From NCBI RefSeq assembly GCF_009737085.1, contig NZ_WOVL01000019.1, positions 29,992 to 93,991 of the forward strand: 64,000 nt of DNA, in the 5' to 3' direction. Below, piece after piece: positions 60,845-64,000 of this stretch. The notes under the pieces are model-generated. The model was not told where the DNA came from and did not search any database. It worked only from the letters and a program-made list of their open reading frames with translations. The translations under genes were made by a program, and so were the position numbers. How positions within the stretch are numbered: position 1 is the first letter of the stretch; every line of letters starts with the position of its first letter. This stretch comes from Paenibacillus sp. NEAU-GSW1 (GTDB taxonomy: Bacteria > Bacillota > Bacilli > Paenibacillales > Paenibacillaceae).

Positions 60845-61396
60845 ATGGATTATTTTCCGGAGCTTCAGACAGAGCGACTAATGCTGCGGCAGTTGACGCT
60901 TCAAGATGCCGATGCGATTTTTCATTATTTTTCGAGCGATGAGGTTACTCGTTATTATGATCTTGATAGCTTCACCGAGCGCAGTCAAGCTGTTGATATT
61001 ATTCAAATGTGGAACGACAGCTTCACGCTGGGGCTTGGTATCCGTTGGGCTATCTGTTTGAAAGAAGACCCGACTGTCCTCATTGGAACTTGCGGTTATC
61101 ATACATGGAAGAAAGAGCATTGCAAAGCCGAGATCGGCTATGAACTGACACCAGAGCGTTGGAATCACGGCATTATGACGGAGGCAGTCGCCGCTATTAT
61201 CCCTTACGGCTTTGAAGTATTGGGGCTAAACCGAATTGAAGCGTTGATCGATCCAAGTAATGAGGGTTCCAGACGGCTGCTCTTAAAAAACGGTTTGACA
61301 GAGGAAGGGCTGCTTCGCGACTATTACTTGGAGAAGGGACAGTTTGTCGATGCGGTCGTATTCTCGATCTTGAAGAGAGAGCATGTGGCGAAATAG
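60845..61396 (+). CDS. GNAT family N-acetyltransferase, RimJ/RimL type
   Basis: A 183-residue acetyltransferase. LQTERLMLRQLTLQDADAIF at the start, GYELTPERWNHGIMTEAV (about residues 98-115) in the acetyl-CoA motif and LGLNRIEALIDPSNEGSRRLL (about 126-146) are the RimJ/RimL group signatures. These modify N-terminal amino groups of proteins or antibiotics/amino acids. GAGATTGAGAG upstream gives a moderate ribosome site. Confidence 0.9.
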   Translation: MDYFPELQTERLMLRQLTLQDADAIFHYFSSDEVTRYYDLDSFTERSQAVDIIQMWNDSFTLGLGIRWAICLKEDPTVLIGTCGYHTWKKEHCKAEIGYELTPERWNHGIMTEAVAAIIPYGFEVLGLNRIEALIDPSNEGSRRLLLKNGLTEEGLLRDYYLEKGQFVDAVVFSILKREHVAK

Positions 61397-61420
61397 TCAC
61401 TCATGTACAGCCCGTTCCCT

Positions 61421-61468
61421 TTGACTTCATCATTCCGATAATGATATATTAATCGGGATTGTTTTTTT
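61421..61468 (+). promoter_or_regulatory. Overlapping terminator hairpin and promoter before the YdjO-like gene
   Basis: ATTCCGAT (61432-61439) pairs with ATCGGGAT (61452-61459), then TG and T7, an intrinsic terminator for the GNAT gene. The same stretch contains TTGACT (61421-61426), 18 bp spacer, TATATT (61445-61450), a plausible promoter for the downstream gene with its start near the T-run. Confidence 0.55.
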
Positions 61469-61475
61469 GTAAGCG

Positions 61476-61715
61476 ATGGATGAAAGGGATGGAAAATTGG
61501 CTACAAGCGAAGACACAACGAAACCGAAACTGTTACCGACCAAAATTTTGAAATGTAAAAATCCGGAGTGCAAAGCTTGGGTTCGCGATGAATTTGCATC
61601 ATCGGAACAAAGCTGTCCGATTTGCAAAGGACCGATGGGAAGAAGCATGAAGCATTTGCCAGCCGTACAGAACAAACCAAAACGTCAGCCGCGCAAGCCG
61701 AAATCGGATTTTTAA
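61476..61715 (+). CDS. YdjO-like small zinc-ribbon protein
   Basis: A protein of up to 79 residues with two Cys pairs, CKNPEC (about 27-32) and CPICK (about 47-51), forming a zinc ribbon, between them AWVRDEFAS, and after them PMGRSMKHLPAV. This matches the cold-inducible YdjO family of Bacilli, whose function is unknown. The start may instead be TTG 61497, for which AAAGGGA is well spaced; the ATG at 61476 has no good site. A Lys/Arg/Pro-rich tail may bind nucleic acid. Confidence 0.78.
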   Translation: MDERDGKLATSEDTTKPKLLPTKILKCKNPECKAWVRDEFASSEQSCPICKGPMGRSMKHLPAVQNKPKRQPRKPKSDF

Positions 61716-61805
61716 TGAAGCTATAGCAGTTAAGCGAAATAGGGGAAATGACAGACGGCTGCGTGCTTGCACGCGGTCGTTTGCAACTAATGGGGGATAC
61801 AAGCC

Positions 61806-63737
61806 GTGACTCAATATCCGTTTACGTTCGATCCAAAAGAGCCGTTCATTCAGCAAGCAAGCGATTGGATTGCCGATGTGTTCTACGAGAGGCTGCCTGA
61901 AGCGGGGTTTGAAACGCGCGACGAGCAAATTTTTATGGCTTTTCAGCTGGAGCGCGCTTATGCCGAGAAGCAGACGATTTTTGCCGAAGCAGGAGTGGGA
62001 ACAGGCAAAACGCTTGCATATTTGCTATACGCCGTCACCTATGCAAGATATACAAGAAAGCCGGCGATTATCGCATGCGCCGACGAGTCGCTTATCGAGC
62101 AGCTTGTCAAACCGGAAGGCGATATTGCAAAGCTTGCCCGCCATTTGGATTTGATCGTTGACGCGAGATTGGCCAAATCGGCAGACCAATACGTATGTTT
62201 AAATAAACTGGATGAGGCAAGAGCGGCTTTCGACGACGATTCGGAGCATTATGACGAGGTGTTCAGGTCATTGCCGAATTTTGTGCATAAGCCGGAAACG
62301 ATGCAAAGCTTTCATCCATACGGCAACCGCAAGGATTATCCCGAGCTTCATGATGGCCAATGGGAAAAAATCGGCTGGGACGTGTTCCAGGATTGCCTCG
62401 TGTGCGATCGGCGGCATCGCTGCGGCCAGACGCTTTCGCGCGATCATTACCGCAAGTCGGCAGACGTCATTATTTGCTCGCATGACTTTTACATGGAGCA
62501 TATTTGGACGTACGAGTCGCGTCAGAGGGAAGGGCAATTGCCGCTGCTGCCTGAGCATAGCTCGGTTATTTTTGATGAAGGACATTTGCTCGAAACCGCA
62601 GCGCAGCAAGCGCTCACCTATAAGCTTAATCATAGCGTGTTCGAATCGATAATTACTCGTTTGCTGCAGGATGAGATTCGCGAATCGCTTGCGGAGGCAG
62701 TTGAAGAAGCGATTGCACAAAGCGAATATTTATTTCAGCTGCTAGCTGATTACAGCGAGAAAGTGCCGGCATCGAATCGGAAAGAAATTCGTTGGAACGA
62801 ACAGCTGCATCGTGAAGTCGCCAAGCTTCAAGCGGTCATTGGCTCGATTGAGGAAGAACTTGTATTCGAGGGCGGATTGTTTACAATTGACTCCTATCAG
62901 CTGAAAATTGTCGAAGAGCATTTGGAAATGATACAGCTCGCGCTTTCCCTGTTCAAAAAAGAGGATAAGCCAATCAGTTGGGCAGCGGACGACAAAGAAG
63001 GCATCTCGCTTGTCATTATGCCGAAATGGGTAAAAGAGGTGCTGCGCGACCAGCTGTTCTCACGCAAAATGCCAATCGTCTTCTCGTCCGCCACGATGTC
63101 CGTCAACAACTCGTTTTCGTTCATGAAAGACAGTCTTGGCATTCAGGATGCGCTTCAATTTACAGTGCCATCGCCGTACGATTATGAGAATCGGATGAAG
63201 GTATACGCGCCGCTTAACGCGACAGATAAGCTGGAGAGCTGCATCGAGCTGCTGCGGCAATCTGGCGGCAGAACGCTTATGCTGTTTCCGTCTATGGAGG
63301 AATTAGCTCGTTTTCGTATGGAGACGGAAGGTCAGCCTATCCGCGAAAGATATCCGTTCCTTTTTGAAGGCTCGGCGGAAATCAGCCATTTGATTGCACA
63401 GTTCCAGCAGGAAGAAGAAAGCGTGCTGTGCGCTGTTACGCTGTGGGAGGGATTGGACATCCCAGGTCCGTCATTGTCACAGGTAATCATATGGGATTTG
63501 CCATTCCCGCCTAATGATCCGGTATTTGCGGCGAGAAGAGAAGAAGCGCGCGACCCGCTGGAAGAAGTTGACATGCCATATATGCTGCTAAGACTTCGGC
63601 AGGGCATCGGCCGTCTGATTCGATCAAGCGAAGACAGTGGAAGCGTGGTTATTTTTGGGGATCGGATGGGCGATGCTGCAATTCGAAATCGGATTGAACT
63701 CGTATTGCCGGAAGGCGTCGTTATGCAATCCATATAG
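61806..63737 (+). CDS. DinG/XPD-type ATP-dependent DNA helicase
   Basis: A 643-residue superfamily 2 helicase. Walker A AEAGVGTGKTLA (about residues 61-72), four Cys spaced as in an XPD-type iron-sulfur cluster (YVCLNK at about 131, then DCLVCDRRHRC at about 198-208), a DEAH-like box DEGH (about 259), SSATMS (about 430), and motif VI QGIGRLIRSSEDSG (about 599-612). Such helicases unwind 5'-3' at forked or damaged DNA. There is no exonuclease domain, unlike Bacillus DinG, so it is closer to YoaA. GTG start with GGGGG about 10 nt upstream. Confidence 0.9.
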   Translation: MTQYPFTFDPKEPFIQQASDWIADVFYERLPEAGFETRDEQIFMAFQLERAYAEKQTIFAEAGVGTGKTLAYLLYAVTYARYTRKPAIIACADESLIEQLVKPEGDIAKLARHLDLIVDARLAKSADQYVCLNKLDEARAAFDDDSEHYDEVFRSLPNFVHKPETMQSFHPYGNRKDYPELHDGQWEKIGWDVFQDCLVCDRRHRCGQTLSRDHYRKSADVIICSHDFYMEHIWTYESRQREGQLPLLPEHSSVIFDEGHLLETAAQQALTYKLNHSVFESIITRLLQDEIRESLAEAVEEAIAQSEYLFQLLADYSEKVPASNRKEIRWNEQLHREVAKLQAVIGSIEEELVFEGGLFTIDSYQLKIVEEHLEMIQLALSLFKKEDKPISWAADDKEGISLVIMPKWVKEVLRDQLFSRKMPIVFSSATMSVNNSFSFMKDSLGIQDALQFTVPSPYDYENRMKVYAPLNATDKLESCIELLRQSGGRTLMLFPSMEELARFRMETEGQPIRERYPFLFEGSAEISHLIAQFQQEEESVLCAVTLWEGLDIPGPSLSQVIIWDLPFPPNDPVFAARREEARDPLEEVDMPYMLLRLRQGIGRLIRSSEDSGSVVIFGDRMGDAAIRNRIELVLPEGVVMQSI

Positions 63738-63744
63738 TTTTCGT

Positions 63745-63796
63745 GAGGCTGTCCCATAAGCCATTAAAATGACCATAGGACACCTCTCTTTTATTT
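63745..63796 (+). terminator. Imperfect hairpin after the helicase gene
   Basis: GAGGCTGTCCCAT (63745-63757) pairs with ATAGGACACCTC (63775-63786) with one bulge and one mismatch, followed by TCTTTTATTT. It serves as terminator; its GAGGCTGTCCCATAAG side also resembles insertion sequence ends. Confidence 0.55.
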
Positions 63797-63861
63797 GGTT
63801 CGTACAGCTACCTGCGCATTTCGTTCTTCCGATCGCCATTGCTCAGGGATTCCTTTGAGAA

Positions 63862-64000
63862 TCATTGGGGGCAGTGGGAGAACAGATACAACCAGTTCTC
63901 AAATTTGCTAATGTCTTGCTTCCACGCTTTCGTGTTTTCTTTATGATAGGTATTATATTTCACAAGTGCTCGTTGTTCTTCCGACTCCAAGTAAGCATAA
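63862..64000 (-). CDS. 3' end of an unidentified minus-strand gene (partial)
   Basis: The last 45 codons of a frame entering from the right edge, stop at 63862-63864. The visible part is charged and helical (YLESEEQRALVKYNTYHKE, then TKAWKQDISKFENWLYLF). I do not recognise it. The IS-like hairpin 75 bp beyond its stop suggests, weakly, an insertion-element gene. No terminator of its own is seen. Confidence 0.4.
   Translation of the reverse strand, partial: YAYLESEEQRALVKYNTYHKENTKAWKQDISKFENWLYLFSHCPQ

Overview
The window looks like a chromosomal segment of a low-to-mid GC, spore-forming Firmicute, most likely Paenibacillus or a close relative. Supporting signs are strong AGGAGG-type ribosome binding sites, frequent TTG and GTG starts, T-rich intrinsic terminators, a split E1alpha/E1beta pyruvate dehydrogenase, a YpdA-type bacillithiol disulfide reductase, a SleB-type hydrolase, YdjO- and YprB-like proteins, and CGAAC-type LexA boxes. 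I see no rRNA, tRNA, CRISPR array or prophage. Placement at genus level is inference from gene content.

Layout. 1-4.3 kb is a tightly packed nucleic-acid maintenance operon: YprB end, HAD phosphatase, Fpg-type glycosylase, endonuclease IV, a receiver-like cREC protein and a THUMP/FtsJ RNA methyltransferase. 4.5-12.1 kb is a pectin-type sugar cluster ordered like Bacillus yesMNOPQR: sensor kinase, AraC-type regulator, binding protein, two permeases, GH105 hydrolase. 12.2-14.0 kb is a scar with an acetyltransferase, a small ORF of unknown function and two degraded IS1595-type transposases. 14.0-20.9 kb carries a Ser/Thr kinase fused to a P-loop-like domain, an OmpR/HAMP two-component system, a nitrilase-family hydrolase, two GNAT acetyltransferases and a metallo-hydrolase. 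20.9-23.3 kb is a MutS2 paralogue lacking the Smr domain behind a long structured leader with its own promoter, an 8-codon ORF and two intrinsic terminators. 23.3-27.3 kb holds thiN, a TRIC-type channel, a low-molecular-weight phosphatase, a methyltransferase, a cupredoxin lipoprotein and an esterase.

27.5-36.5 kb is core metabolism: pdhABCD, a thioesterase, thyA-folA and gltD. 36.5-41.5 kb carries a membrane-anchored glucosaminidase-like protein coupled to topB, a HAD hydrolase and small genes. At 41.6-41.9 kb a 74-residue protein is driven by a promoter with two LexA-type boxes. 42-51.7 kb has an orphan ABC ATPase, a DUF3298 protein, an APC permease, a MOSC protein, a kinase-like phosphotransferase, a ChbG/YdjC deacetylase and the MoxR-DUF58-DUF4129 trio. 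51.7-56.4 kb has ypdA, a fosB remnant, a lipoprotein, a XerS-type recombinase with a candidate dif-like site upstream, and a SleB-type hydrolase behind a near-consensus Fur box. 56.6-64 kb is a run of small metabolic and stress genes (HAD, ferritin-like, ridA remnant, effector-binding protein, GH25 lysozyme, GNATs, LysE exporter, YdjO-like zinc protein), a DinG/XPD-type helicase and an edge fragment.

The least ordinary material is the attenuator-like leader of the Smr-less MutS2 gene and the LexA-box promoter of the 74-residue protein. Next are the kinase/P-loop fusion and the cluster of decayed genes (IS1595, fosB, ridA).
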